The notes beneath the pieces are model-generated. The model searched no databases, was not told the DNA's origin, and saw only the letters and a list, made by a program, of their open reading frames with translations. From Paraburkholderia sp. BL25I1N1 (GTDB lineage Bacteria; Pseudomonadota; Gammaproteobacteria; Burkholderiales; Burkholderiaceae), in assembly GCF_003002025.1 (NCBI RefSeq), contig NZ_PVZB01000004.1, positions 124,001 to 188,000 of the forward strand: DNA of 64,000 nucleotides. Direction: 5' to 3'. The first letter of the stretch is position 1. The number at the start of each line of letters is the position of its first letter. This document shows, one piece after another, positions 1 to 8,473 of the stretch. Both the position numbers and the translations under genes were made by a program.

Positions 1-2
1 TG

Positions 3-188
3 TTCAAAGCGGCCGCGCCGGAATTTCTGAAGATGATCGTGGTGCACGAACTCGCTCATCTGAAGGAAAGCGACCACAACAAGGCGTTTTACCGCCTCTG
101 CGAGTTCATGCAACCGGGTTATCACCAGATCGAGTTCGATCTGCGTCTCTATCTGACGCAGCGTGAGTTGGCAAAAAAGCCCGTCTAA
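3..188 (+). CDS. YgjP-like (DUF45) metallopeptidase-domain protein, 3' end only
   Basis: Only the last 61 codons are inside the window; the 5' part lies upstream. The readable peptide carries a zinc-binding HExxH-type motif (HELAH, encoded about 45-59) followed by the pattern LKESDHNKAFY, typical of the YgjP/DUF45 branch of M48-like metallopeptidases, in which a second histidine (SDH) follows the helix. The family is thought to be cytosolic and its substrate is not settled. The stop codon is only three bases from the stop of the convergent oxidoreductase gene, with no room for a terminator between them. Family assignment is confident; cellular role is not. Confidence 0.85.
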   Translation, partial: FKAAAPEFLKMIVVHELAHLKESDHNKAFYRLCEFMQPGYHQIEFDLRLYLTQRELAKKPV

Positions 189-191
189 CGA

Positions 192-2507
192 TCAAGCCGC
201 GATCGCCTCGACTTCGGAAGCTTTCAACAAAACCGGAATCGACTTCGACGTCGGCGTTCCCGCGCCGTCGGCAACAGACGACAGCGGCACGAGCGGATTC
301 GTCTCCGGATAATAAGCGCCGAGACAGCCGCGCGGAATGTCGTACTCCACCAGCAGAAAACCATCCGCGTGACGCTCGATACCGTCGGCCCACACGCTCG
401 TGATGTCCACGCGTTGTCCCGCCGCAAAACCGAGCATCGCGAGATCGTCCTTGTTGGCGAACAGCACGCGGCGCTGTCCGTACACGCCGCGATAACGGTC
501 GTCGAGACCGTAAATCGTCGTGTTGTACTGATCGTGCGAGCGGGTCGTCATCAACGTCATTAGCCGCTCGCCATGCTCCTTGCGCGCCTGGTGGATCGGC
601 GTCGCCATATCGATCGCGTGCACCAGAAACTGCGCCTTGCCGCTCGGTGTCTTCCAGATCCGTTCGCGCGACGCCACGCCGAGGTGGAAGCCGCCAGGAT
701 TTTTCAAGCGCTCGTTGTAGTCGGTGAATCCTTCGATCACTTGCGCGATGCCGTCGCGGATCAGCGAGTAGTCCGCGGCCTGCGCGAGCCAATCCACTTT
801 CCCGCTGCCGAGCGTCGCATGCGCCATGCGCGCGACGATCGCGATTTCCGACAACAGATTCTCCGAGGCCGGTTTGTTCATGCCGTACGAGATATGCACC
901 ATGCTCATCGAGTCCTCGACGCTCACGCCTTGCGCCACACCGTTCTGCATGTCGATTTCGGTGCGGCCGAGCGTCGGCAGAATCAGCGCGTCGCGCCCAT
1001 GCACGAGGTGGCTGCGGTTCAGCTTGGTCGTGATGTGCACGGTGAGATCGCACGAACGCATCGCTTCCCACGTGCGCGGCGTGTCGGGCGTCGCGATCGA
1101 GAAATTGCCGCCCAGACCAATGAACACCTTCACCTTGCCGTCGAGCATCGCCTGAATCGTATTGACGACGTCGAGTCCGTGCTCGCGCGGCGGCTCGAAA
1201 TCGTAGACCTCGCCGAGGCGGTCGAGAAACGCCTCAGTCGGTCTTTCCTCGATGCCGACCGTGCGGTCGCCTTGCACGTTCGAATGGCCGCGCACCGGGC
1301 ACAGGCCCGCGCCGCGCCGGCCGATATTGCCGCGCATCATCATCAGGTTCGACAGGATCTGCACCGTCGGCACTGAGTTCTTGTGCTGCGTAAGGCCCAT
1401 GCCCCACGTCGAAATCACGGCGCGACCCTTCACGTAGATGTCGGCGAGTTGCAGCACGTCTTCGAACGGCACGCCGGCTTCAGCGACGATCGTGTCCCAG
1501 TTCTCGGCGCGCAAGTCATCGGCGAACGCGTCGAAGCCGACGGTATGTTCGGCGATGAACGCGACATCCAGAACGCGCTCCAGGCCCGACGCCAAGGCTT
1601 CGTCGTCGAGTTCGATCACGCGCTTGGCGACGCCCTTGATCAGCGCGAAATCGCCACCGACTTTCGGGCGAATGAACACGGAGCTGATCTTCGTGCTGCC
1701 CATCGTCAGCATTTCCACCGGATGCTGCGGGCTCGCAAAGCGTTCGAGCCCGCGCTCCTTCAGCGGATTGATCGACACGATGGTCGCGCCGCGCTTGGCG
1801 CACTCGCGCAGTTCGCCGAGCATCCGCGGATGGTTGGTGGCCGGATTCTGGCCGAAGATCAGCAGCGTGTCGGCGTGTTCGAAGTCGTCGAGCGTGACTG
1901 TGCCTTTGCCGATGCCGACCGTGTGCGGCAAGCCGCGGCTGGTCGCCTCGTGGCACATGTTCGAGCAGTCGGGGAAGTTGTTGGTGCCGTACATGCGCAC
2001 GAACAACTGGTACAGGAACGCGGCTTCGTTGCTCGCGCGGCCCGAGGTGTAGAAGGCGGCGCGGTCCGGATTGTCAAGGCGCTTCAGGTGGTCGGCGATC
2101 AGGTCGAACGCTTCGTCCCAGCCGATCGGCACGTAGCGGTCGCTCACGGCGTCGTAGACGAGCGGGTCGGTCAGGCGGCCGTGCTGTTCGAGTTCGAAGT
2201 CCGACTGCGTCATCAATTCGGCGATCGTATGTTTTTCGAAGAACGCCGGCGTCACGCGTTTGCTGGTTGCCTCGGCGGCCACGGCCTTCACGCCGTTTTC
2301 GCAGAACTCGAAGGTGGACGCATGCTCGCGATCCGGCCACGCGCAGCCGGGGCAGTCGAAGCCGTCCGGTTGATTCTGCTTGAACAGCATGCGGTAGTCG
2401 CCGCCCGTCACCTTCTCCTTGATCAGGTTGATGGCGACGTATTTGAGCGCGCCCCAGCCAGCGGCGGGGTGCGTATAGGGTTCGATGCGAGCTTCGGGTT
2501 TCTTCAT
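192..2507 (-). CDS. FdhF/YdeP family molybdopterin oxidoreductase
   Basis: The 771-residue protein has the length and layout of the YdeP branch of formate dehydrogenase-like molybdoenzymes: an N-terminal DCPGC motif (Cys52, Cys55), a CSNMCHE motif (Cys181, Cys185) near the cofactor site, a central molybdopterin oxidoreductase domain and a C-terminal dinucleotide-binding domain from about residue 640. The family binds a molybdenum or tungsten bis-guanine-dinucleotide cofactor and probably an Fe-S cluster. E. coli YdeP is linked to acid resistance, but its substrate is not established. No signal peptide is visible, so it is probably cytoplasmic. It is divergent from a MocR-type regulator across a 169-base gap. 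Formate as substrate is not proven. Confidence 0.92.
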   Translation of the reverse strand: MKKPEARIEPYTHPAAGWGALKYVAINLIKEKVTGGDYRMLFKQNQPDGFDCPGCAWPDREHASTFEFCENGVKAVAAEATSKRVTPAFFEKHTIAELMTQSDFELEQHGRLTDPLVYDAVSDRYVPIGWDEAFDLIADHLKRLDNPDRAAFYTSGRASNEAAFLYQLFVRMYGTNNFPDCSNMCHEATSRGLPHTVGIGKGTVTLDDFEHADTLLIFGQNPATNHPRMLGELRECAKRGATIVSINPLKERGLERFASPQHPVEMLTMGSTKISSVFIRPKVGGDFALIKGVAKRVIELDDEALASGLERVLDVAFIAEHTVGFDAFADDLRAENWDTIVAEAGVPFEDVLQLADIYVKGRAVISTWGMGLTQHKNSVPTVQILSNLMMMRGNIGRRGAGLCPVRGHSNVQGDRTVGIEERPTEAFLDRLGEVYDFEPPREHGLDVVNTIQAMLDGKVKVFIGLGGNFSIATPDTPRTWEAMRSCDLTVHITTKLNRSHLVHGRDALILPTLGRTEIDMQNGVAQGVSVEDSMSMVHISYGMNKPASENLLSEIAIVARMAHATLGSGKVDWLAQAADYSLIRDGIAQVIEGFTDYNERLKNPGGFHLGVASRERIWKTPSGKAQFLVHAIDMATPIHQARKEHGERLMTLMTTRSHDQYNTTIYGLDDRYRGVYGQRRVLFANKDDLAMLGFAAGQRVDITSVWADGIERHADGFLLVEYDIPRGCLGAYYPETNPLVPLSSVADGAGTPTSKSIPVLLKASEVEAIAA

Positions 2508-2676
2508 GATGGTGCCGCCGGATCGGGCTTGGACGTGGCTGTTGAGCCGATAAGTGCAAGCCTACTGTGTTCCAAAAATGGTGCAGCATACAGAAAATTG
2601 GAAAGGAAAGGGATACAGTTGACGGGTTTTGTCATAGACTGGCGCTTCAGCTTAGGCTCCCGTGTGACTCAAGTCC
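2508..2676. promoter_or_regulatory. Divergent control region between the YdeP-type oxidoreductase and the MocR-type regulator
   Basis: The 169 bases hold two ATACAG direct repeats (near 2588 and 2613), each followed by a short AT- or TTG-rich stretch, and an inverted relation between TGTTCCAAAAA (near 2569) and AAAATTGGAA (near 2594). Such repeats are plausible MocR/GntR binding sites because the regulator is read outward from this gap. No sigma-70 box pair is convincing. Confidence 0.4.
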
Positions 2677-4119
2677 TTGAAACTTTACGAAAAACTCGCC
2701 GATGAAATGACCGAAGCCGTGCGCCGTGGTGTGTTCGCGGCGGGCGAGCGGATTCCGTCGGTGCGGCAGGCGAGCCAGCAACACGGCGTAAGTATCAAGA
2801 CGGTGTTGCACGCGTACGCGTTGCTGGAAAGCCGTGGGATTGTCGAAACGCGCCCGCAGTCGGGCTATTTCGTGCGCGATGCGGCGGCGCGGGCGCTCGC
2901 ACTCGACGAGTTGCGGCCCGGCCGTCCGCATATCCCGCATATGCCGCCAACGCCGCCGGTGGCTGCCGCCGTGGACGTGAGCCGCCTCGTGCTGTCGACT
3001 TTGCGCAGCATCCGCGCTCACGACGCCGTGCCGTTCGGCTCGCCGTATCCGGATCCGTCGTTGTTCCCGTGGCGGCGCATCAACCAGTACGCGAACGCGA
3101 TCGCGCGACGTCACGCGAGCTGGAATCTGATCGACGACCTGCCGCCCGGCAACCCCGAACTGATCCGGCAGATCGCCCGGCGTTATGCCGAGAACGGCGT
3201 GCCGGTCGATCCGGACGAAATCGTCATCACGCTCGGCGCGACGGAAGCGATCAACCTGAGCCTGCAGGCGGTCGCCAAACCCGGCGACACGGTGGCCGTC
3301 GAGTCGCCGACCTACTACGCAATGCTGCACGCCATCGAACGTCTGGGCATGCGCGCGATCGAGGTGGCGACGCATCCGGTGCACGGTATCGATATCGAGG
3401 CGTTGGCTCAGGTGATTGGGGAACAGAAGGTCGCGGCATGTATGGTGATGCCGAACTTTCAGAACCCGCTCGGTTTCCAGATGCCCGACGCGCGCAAACG
3501 GCAACTAGTCGAACTGCTCGCGGCGCACGAGATCCCCGTGATCGAGAACGACGTCTATCAGGAACTGTACTTCGGCGAGACGCGGCCATCGACGTTGAAG
3601 AACTTCGACACCAAAGGGCTGGTGCTGCACTGCGCGTCGTTTTCAAAGAGTTTGACCGCGTCGTACCGGATCGGCTGGGCGCTGCCGGGACGCTATCGCG
3701 CGCAGGTCGAGAAGCTGAAGTTTCTCAATACGCTGACCACGCCGTCGGTGCCGCAAGTCGCGGTCGCCGATTATTTGCGGCTGGACGGCTACGATCGGCA
3801 TCTGCGGCACGTGCGCAAGGTGTATCGGCAGCAGGCCAGCATCATGACGGCGATGGTGCAGCGGTTTTTTCCGGCCGGCACGCGCATGTCGACGCCTCAG
3901 GGCGGCTACGTGCTGTGGGTCGAACTGCCCGAGCGCGTCGATTCGATGCGGCTCTACCAGGCGGCGCTCGCGCGCAGCATCACGGTCGGGCCGGGCATGA
4001 TGTTTTCAATGCGCGACGATTTTCGCCACTTCATCCGGCTCAACTACAGCTATCCGTGGACCGCGCAGACCGAAGCGGCTTTGAAGACGCTCGGCGAACT
4101 GGTCACGCGGATGGCATAA
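2677..4119 (+). CDS. MocR-type regulator: GntR winged helix fused to a PLP aminotransferase domain
   Basis: Residues 1-70 form a GntR winged helix ([18 protein letters not shown] is the recognition part). Residues about 100-470 form a fold-type I aminotransferase domain with the PLP-binding lysine in SFSKS (Lys324) and the downstream arginine in YRIGW. MocR proteins use PLP as an effector or sensor and usually control a neighbouring gene. The proposed start is TTG, because an in-frame TGA lies at 2665 and the N-terminal residues [10 protein letters not shown] match the usual GntR start; no strong ribosome site is seen. It is divergent from the molybdopterin oxidoreductase, the likely target, and is followed 20 bases later by a small winged-helix gene. 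Confidence 0.9.
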   Translation: MKLYEKLADEMTEAVRRGVFAAGERIPSVRQASQQHGVSIKTVLHAYALLESRGIVETRPQSGYFVRDAAARALALDELRPGRPHIPHMPPTPPVAAAVDVSRLVLSTLRSIRAHDAVPFGSPYPDPSLFPWRRINQYANAIARRHASWNLIDDLPPGNPELIRQIARRYAENGVPVDPDEIVITLGATEAINLSLQAVAKPGDTVAVESPTYYAMLHAIERLGMRAIEVATHPVHGIDIEALAQVIGEQKVAACMVMPNFQNPLGFQMPDARKRQLVELLAAHEIPVIENDVYQELYFGETRPSTLKNFDTKGLVLHCASFSKSLTASYRIGWALPGRYRAQVEKLKFLNTLTTPSVPQVAVADYLRLDGYDRHLRHVRKVYRQQASIMTAMVQRFFPAGTRMSTPQGGYVLWVELPERVDSMRLYQAALARSITVGPGMMFSMRDDFRHFIRLNYSYPWTAQTEAALKTLGELVTRMA

Positions 4120-4138
4120 AAATGGAGGAGACATTGAC

Positions 4139-4459
4139 ATGGAAGACGACGAACTCGATCCGGTGCTGGCGGCCATCCTGACGCAGTTGTGGCGCGCGCA
4201 TCGGGAAACGCCGGGCGGCGCGTGGTCGCTCGCCAAACTGTCGAAGCAGGCGGGCGTGCCGATGAGCGGCTTGCGGCGTCAGTTGACGGCGCTCGTCGAC
4301 GGCGGCCTGGTGGACACCACCTTCAACGAGGAAGGCACGGGCGCGGCGCGCCTGAGCGAACTGGGCCAAAGTCTGTGCGGCGAGTTGTTCGGTGACGGTA
4401 ACGGCGACGGCGAGCCGCCCGACGAGGATCAGGCGGACGGGTCGCCGAAACTTCACTGA
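4139..4459 (+). CDS. Small winged-helix DNA-binding protein
   Basis: The 106-residue protein has an N-terminal helix-turn-helix ([20 protein letters not shown], about residues 28-47) followed by a wing ([23 protein letters not shown]), as in ArsR/MarR-like proteins. The last 25 residues are acidic and glycine-rich and look disordered. There is no cysteine-based metal site. An excellent ribosome site (GGAGGA) sits before the ATG, and the gene begins 20 bases after the MocR-type gene, so the two are probably cotranscribed. It may act as a local regulator or co-regulator; the target is unknown. Confidence 0.8.
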   Translation: MEDDELDPVLAAILTQLWRAHRETPGGAWSLAKLSKQAGVPMSGLRRQLTALVDGGLVDTTFNEEGTGAARLSELGQSLCGELFGDGNGDGEPPDEDQADGSPKLH

Positions 4460-4476
4460 ATCGCGTGGCGCGCAGC

Positions 4477-4498
4477 GCGAGCCGCGTGCGCGGCTCGC
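4477..4498. terminator. Hairpin between convergent genes
   Basis: A perfect 10-base inverted repeat (GCGAGCCGCG, 2-base gap, CGCGGCTCGC) lies between the stops of the winged-helix gene and the SDR gene. There is no T tract on either strand, so it may be a weak or Rho-assisted bidirectional terminator. Confidence 0.5.
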
Positions 4499-4509
4499 CT
4501 GAGCATGGC

Positions 4510-5259
4510 TTAAAGCTGGCTCATCCCGCCATCGGCGATGATTTCCGTGCCGACGATAAACGCCGACTCCGGCGCGGACAGATGCAGCACGGTCGAGGCG
4601 ATTTCTTCCGGCGTGCCGAAGCGGCCGACCGGCACCTGGCCGAGAATCTGCGCGGCGGTGGCTTCGAGCGCGGCGGCGTCGAGGCCGAGCTTGCCGTACA
4701 GCGGCGTTTGCACCGGGCCGGGGCTGACCACGTTGACGCGCACGCCTTGCGGCAGCAGTTCCGACGAGAGCGTCTTCGCCAGCGAAATCACCGCGGCCTT
4801 GCTCGCCGCATACACGGATGACGCCGGCATGCCGATATGCGCATTGATCGACCCGTTGATCACGATCGACGCGCCGCGATTGAGCAACGGCAGCAGTGCC
4901 TGAATCTGGAAGTAGGCGCCCTTGACGTTGGTGTTGAACATCGCGTCCCAGAAGGCTTCGTCTACATCCGGAAACGCTGCGAATTTCGCCATGCCGGCGT
5001 TGACGAACACCGCGTCGAGCCGGATACCGGCGGCGCTGATCGCAGCCGCCAGTTCACGCGCCGACGCTACCGAGCCGGCGTCGTTGCGCACCGCGACGGC
5101 ATTCGCGCCGAGCGCCTTTCTTGCCGTTTCGAGTGCGTCGGCATCGCGGCCGGTGATGACCACACGGGCGCCTTCACTGGCGAATGCCTGGGCGGCCGCG
5201 AAGCCGATGCCGCTGCTGCCGCCGGTGACGAGAACCGACTTACCTTGGAAGCGAGTCAT
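4510..5259 (-). CDS. SDR family oxidoreductase
   Basis: A classical short-chain dehydrogenase of 249 residues. It has the nucleotide-binding motif TGGSSGIG (residues 12-19), the NAG motif in VFVNAGMAKF, the catalytic serine in INGSINAH, and the YxxxK pair in VYAASK. Such enzymes reduce or oxidise alcohols and ketones with NAD(P)H in the cytoplasm; the substrate cannot be read from sequence. A clear ribosome site (GGAG) precedes the ATG. It is divergent from the BMP-type receptor gene and shares with it a control region rich in dyads. Confidence 0.93.
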   Translation of the reverse strand: MTRFQGKSVLVTGGSSGIGFAAAQAFASEGARVVITGRDADALETARKALGANAVAVRNDAGSVASARELAAAISAAGIRLDAVFVNAGMAKFAAFPDVDEAFWDAMFNTNVKGAYFQIQALLPLLNRGASIVINGSINAHIGMPASSVYAASKAAVISLAKTLSSELLPQGVRVNVVSPGPVQTPLYGKLGLDAAALEATAAQILGQVPVGRFGTPEEIASTVLHLSAPESAFIVGTEIIADGGMSQL

Positions 5260-5525
5260 TTTGAATCTCCGAAAGAGTGTTGCGGGTTGGTGAGAGTGAT
5301 AATGCGCCTGTGCGGAGCGCTTGCCGTACCACTATTCCGATGCACTCGTTCGAAATCATCGAACATGTTTCATGCTACCCAGAATACTGGATTCGTTATG
5401 GGTGAGATAACGAATAATAATTTTTCCGCGGAAATTGGCCTTCGAATATGGCCCCCTATGCTGGAGCCTTGCCCGGGTTATCCCGAGCGCTGGGGCAGGC
5501 ACCTTCAACCATCTTCGGAGAATCC
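5260..5525. promoter_or_regulatory. Divergent control region of the SDR and BMP-receptor genes, with several dyads
   Basis: Four symmetric elements lie within 90 bases: GTTCGA-5-TCGAAC (5348-5364), AACATGTT (5362-5369), ATTCGTTAT-7-ATAACGAAT (5391-5415, perfect nine-base arms) and TTTCCGCGGAAA (5423-5434, perfect palindrome). A plausible promoter for the BMP gene follows directly: TTGGCC (5435-5440), 16 bases, TATGCT (5457-5462). The dyads sit just upstream of the -35 box, where activators or repressors bind. No regulator gene is adjacent. Confidence 0.55.
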
Positions 5526-6656
5526 ATGAAAACAACGCTGGCGCGAGCGCTGCATCAATCACTGCGCATCAAAACTGTCCGAACCGTTCTCGCCGCGACG
5601 CTCGGCGCGACCTTGGCATTCAGTGCCGCAGGGGCGGCCGCGGCCACCACGCAGCCAATCGGCATCGCCTTCGTCTACCTCGGCAATCCGGGCGACGCCG
5701 GCTGGACCTACGCGCACGAACAGGGCGTGAAGGCGCTCGAGGCGAAATTCGGCGACAAGATCAAGGTGACGCGCGTGGAGAACGTGCCGGAGTCGGCCGA
5801 TTCGGAGCGCGTGTTCCGCGATCTGGCGTCGAAGGGCAACAAGATCGTGGTGGGTTCGAGCTTCGGCTTTCAGGATTTCGAGCTGAAGGTCGCCAAGGAC
5901 TTCCCCGATGCCGTGTTCGAACACGCTACCGGCTACAAGAAGGCCGCCAACTTCGCGACTTATGACGTGCGCACCTATCAGAGCGCTTACCTGGCGGGCC
6001 TGGTCGCGGGTTATACGACCAAGTCGAACACGCTCGGCTTCGTCGGCTCGGTGCCGGTGCCGGAAGTGGTGCGCAACATCAACGCGTTCACGATGGGCGC
6101 TCGCTCGGTCAATCCGAATGCGCGCGTGAAGGTGGTATGGATCAATAGCTGGTTCGATCCGGGCCGCGAAAAGCAGGCCGCCGAAACGCTGATCGGCCAA
6201 GGCGCCGACGTGCTGATCCAGAACACCGATTCGACGGCCACGATGCAGACCGCCGAGCAGAAGAAAGTGCATGCGTTCGGCTGGGATTCGGATATGAAGA
6301 AGTTCGGGCCGAATGCGCAACTCGGCGCCTGCGTGAGCAACTGGGGTGTGTACTACACGCATCTGGTGGATCAGGTGATGGCGGGCACATGGAACAATTC
6401 GCCGGTGTGGTGGGGGCTGAAAGAGAAAGCGATCGATCTCGCCGACATCAACACCGACGCCGTTTCGCCGGCCGCGCAAAAGGCCTTGAGCCAGAAGCGC
6501 GATGACATCATCTCCGGCAAGTTCAATCCGTTTGCCGGTCCGATCATGGATCAATCCGGTGCGGTGAAGGTCGCTGCCGGCAAGTCGCTGAGCGATCCGG
6601 AACTGCTGCGTTTGAACTGGTTCGTGCAGGGCGTGGACGGCTCGCTGCCGAAGTAA
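5526..6656 (+). CDS. BMP family solute-binding protein (PnrA/Med-like), probable nucleoside receptor
   Basis: The 376-residue protein begins with a basic segment and hydrophobic stretch ending near AGAAAA (residue 39), a Sec signal peptide; no lipobox cysteine is seen, so it is probably a free periplasmic protein. The mature part has BMP-family marks: IGIAFVYLGNPGDAGWTYAHEQG, the GSSFGF segment, LAGLVAGYTTK, GFVGSVPVPEV and VWINSWFDP. Relatives bind purine nucleosides or similar ligands for ABC import. No permease or ATPase gene is adjacent, so it must share a remote transporter or act otherwise. I chose the ATG at 5526 because CGGAG lies before it and the signal peptide starts there. A deaminase gene follows 43 bases downstream, supporting a nucleobase or nucleoside ligand. 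Confidence 0.9.
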   Translation: MKTTLARALHQSLRIKTVRTVLAATLGATLAFSAAGAAAATTQPIGIAFVYLGNPGDAGWTYAHEQGVKALEAKFGDKIKVTRVENVPESADSERVFRDLASKGNKIVVGSSFGFQDFELKVAKDFPDAVFEHATGYKKAANFATYDVRTYQSAYLAGLVAGYTTKSNTLGFVGSVPVPEVVRNINAFTMGARSVNPNARVKVVWINSWFDPGREKQAAETLIGQGADVLIQNTDSTATMQTAEQKKVHAFGWDSDMKKFGPNAQLGACVSNWGVYYTHLVDQVMAGTWNNSPVWWGLKEKAIDLADINTDAVSPAAQKALSQKRDDIISGKFNPFAGPIMDQSGAVKVAAGKSLSDPELLRLNWFVQGVDGSLPK

Positions 6657-6699
6657 AAATTTGCTTCGCTAATCTAACTATTATTCAGGGAGATCGCCC

Positions 6700-7242
6700 G
6701 TGAGTCTGACGGTTTCGACGGCGGCCGCCGCAACGGCCGCCAACTATCCGCCGCAGGGTTTGACGCCCACGCACGAGCAGATCGTGCGGCATCTGCGGCA
6801 TTCGAGCCGGGTGGCCGAACGGGCGACGCTGCTGGGACATCATCCGTTCGGTGCGGTGCTGGTCGGACCCGACCAGGAGACGGTGCTGATGGAGCAGGGC
6901 AACGTCGACACGGTGAATCACGCCGAGTCGGTGCTGGCGCGCGTGGCGGCGTTGAACTTCACGCCTGAGTATTTGTGGAGTTGCACGCTGTACACGTCGG
7001 TCGAACCCTGCTGCATGTGTGCCGGGACGTTGTATTGGGCCAACATCGGCCGGGTCGTGTTCGGCATGACCGAGAAGCGCTTGCTGGAAGCGACCGGCGA
7101 TCACGCCGAGAATCCGACCATGAGCGTGGACTGCCGGTACGTGTTCCATCACTGCCAGAAACCGGTCGAGGTGATCGGGCCGGTGCCCGAAGTGGAAGCC
7201 GAGGTCATGGCGGTGCAGCGCGGATTCTGGAACAGCCGCTAG
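6700..7242 (+). CDS. Nucleoside/nucleobase deaminase (CDA superfamily)
   Basis: The 180-residue enzyme has the zinc-binding signature of cytidine deaminase-like proteins: HAE (His74, Glu76) and PCCMC (Cys104, Cys107). The spacing and the sequence EPCCMCAGTLYWANIGRVVFG resemble guanine deaminase/TadA-type proteins rather than tRNA-specific TadA itself. It would hydrolytically deaminate a purine or pyrimidine base or nucleoside. The start is GTG, preceded by CAGGGAGA. It lies 43 bases after the BMP receptor gene and is probably in the same operon. The exact substrate is open. Confidence 0.88.
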   Translation: MSLTVSTAAAATAANYPPQGLTPTHEQIVRHLRHSSRVAERATLLGHHPFGAVLVGPDQETVLMEQGNVDTVNHAESVLARVAALNFTPEYLWSCTLYTSVEPCCMCAGTLYWANIGRVVFGMTEKRLLEATGDHAENPTMSVDCRYVFHHCQKPVEVIGPVPEVEAEVMAVQRGFWNSR

Positions 7243-7333
7243 CTGTGCTTGGTGCGCTTGCGCGAGAGAAACGCGACGCTGCATCCGTGTTTGCGCGCCC
7301 GGCACCGTTGCGCCGGCATGCGCGACGGACTGG

Positions 7334-7942
7334 TCATTGCGCGGCGTCCGCCTGCATTTCCGCCGGCGCCAGCATTGCGACGCCGCAGAACCAGTCGCGG
7401 CCGTGCGGCTGATGTTTCCACTGGCCGCTGGTTTCCTTGAGCACGGTGGAACACTGCTCGTTCACCACGATCCCAGGATTCGCCGCCGTGCACTGACGCA
7501 TCGCCACCTCGGTGGGTTGCGCGGGCGCCATGAGCGGCCTGCGGCGCGTGTCCGGTTCATAAGGCGTGGAGGATGGCGGCGGCGTTGCGGTTTGCATCCC
7601 GTCGATCAGCGTTCGTAGTTCCTCGATACGCGTCGCGTACCACGTCCCCAGACACACCGCATCGCGGCAGTTCGCTTCACGCCACGCCCACTTGCTGTCG
7701 CTGTCGGTGAGAAAGGCGCGCCGGTCGCTGACTTGCCGGCGCGCTTTCCAGTACAGATGCCCCAGCGTGTCGTCGAGCTTCGACAGCGCGGGGTCGTTGC
7801 AAATCATCTTCTCGGTTAGCGAGCGTCCGCGGTTGCAGTCGAAGCTGGTGGCGTGGGCGACTGGATGCGCGAGCATCAGCGCGGCGATCAGAAGTGGGCG
7901 GATGAGGGTCATGGCGGTCCCGGCAGTGCATGGCTTTTTCAT
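7334..7942 (-). CDS. Secreted LprI-like (DUF1311) protein
   Basis: A signal peptide (hydrophobic LLIAALMLAHPVAHA) is followed by a domain with the DUF1311/lysozyme-inhibitor-LprI pattern: FDCNRG, EKMICNDPALSKLDDTL, and WREANCRDAVCLGTWYATRIEEL, with four conserved cysteines likely to form two disulfides. A second part of about 85 residues has a proline-rich linker and four more cysteines (CTAANPGIVVNEQC, WFCGVAM) and is not recognised. The start may be the ATG at 7942 or at 7912; neither has a strong ribosome site. Periplasmic location is likely. Inhibition of lysozyme is a family possibility only. Confidence 0.8.
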   Translation of the reverse strand: MKKPCTAGTAMTLIRPLLIAALMLAHPVAHATSFDCNRGRSLTEKMICNDPALSKLDDTLGHLYWKARRQVSDRRAFLTDSDSKWAWREANCRDAVCLGTWYATRIEELRTLIDGMQTATPPPSSTPYEPDTRRRPLMAPAQPTEVAMRQCTAANPGIVVNEQCSTVLKETSGQWKHQPHGRDWFCGVAMLAPAEMQADAAQ

Positions 7943-8473
7943 GCAATGGATGATCGACCGAGTTGCCAGAACACGGAGGCCCGAAAAACGCGTGACTTCG
8001 GGTGGGTCGTTACCAGATATTGCCTCACGGGGGCGGCGGGGATCGACGCGGGCGGATGACCTAACGATTTCGGACGTCTGCCGGGCAATTCGCTCGTGAG
8101 CGGACGCATCGCTCGGCAATACAGGGCAAGGCGGCGTTCCGTCCGGGGACCACAAGCACTCACCACACCAGCGGGACCGGCCGGCAGGTCACACGCGGAC
8201 TCCCGGCAAGCCGCCGCGAAGCGTCCCGACATAATTTGGGGTCCGCCTGTGCAACAGGCGCCGGAACAACCGCGCCCGCGCTGCGTCCGTGCGGCCCGCG
8301 CCAAGGCGCCGTCACCCGTTCCAGCAAGGCCTTTGCGTCATTTCTTCGGCCCCTTAACCGGCCCCATTCGCCAAGCCGTCTCCCATCCGCGACGAATTAA
8401 ATTCGCCGGCCTCGCGTAAACCCCGGTGTGCCGCGTACACTAAGTTGCCGATGTCGGGTTAGGGGGCGCACAT
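7943..8473. other. Intergenic region without a recognised gene
   Basis: These 531 bases separate the divergent LprI-like and GGDEF-EAL genes. Both strands contain short open frames rich in Arg and Ala that look like high-GC chance frames. The final part carries the AGGGGG ribosome site of the downstream gene (about 8461-8466). I see no tRNA, repeat or strong promoter box pair. Confidence 0.5.

Noticed and set aside
8096..8419. A 107-codon frame upstream of the GGDEF-EAL gene
   Set aside because: Composition is dominated by Arg, Ala and Pro without hydrophobic pattern or ribosome site.
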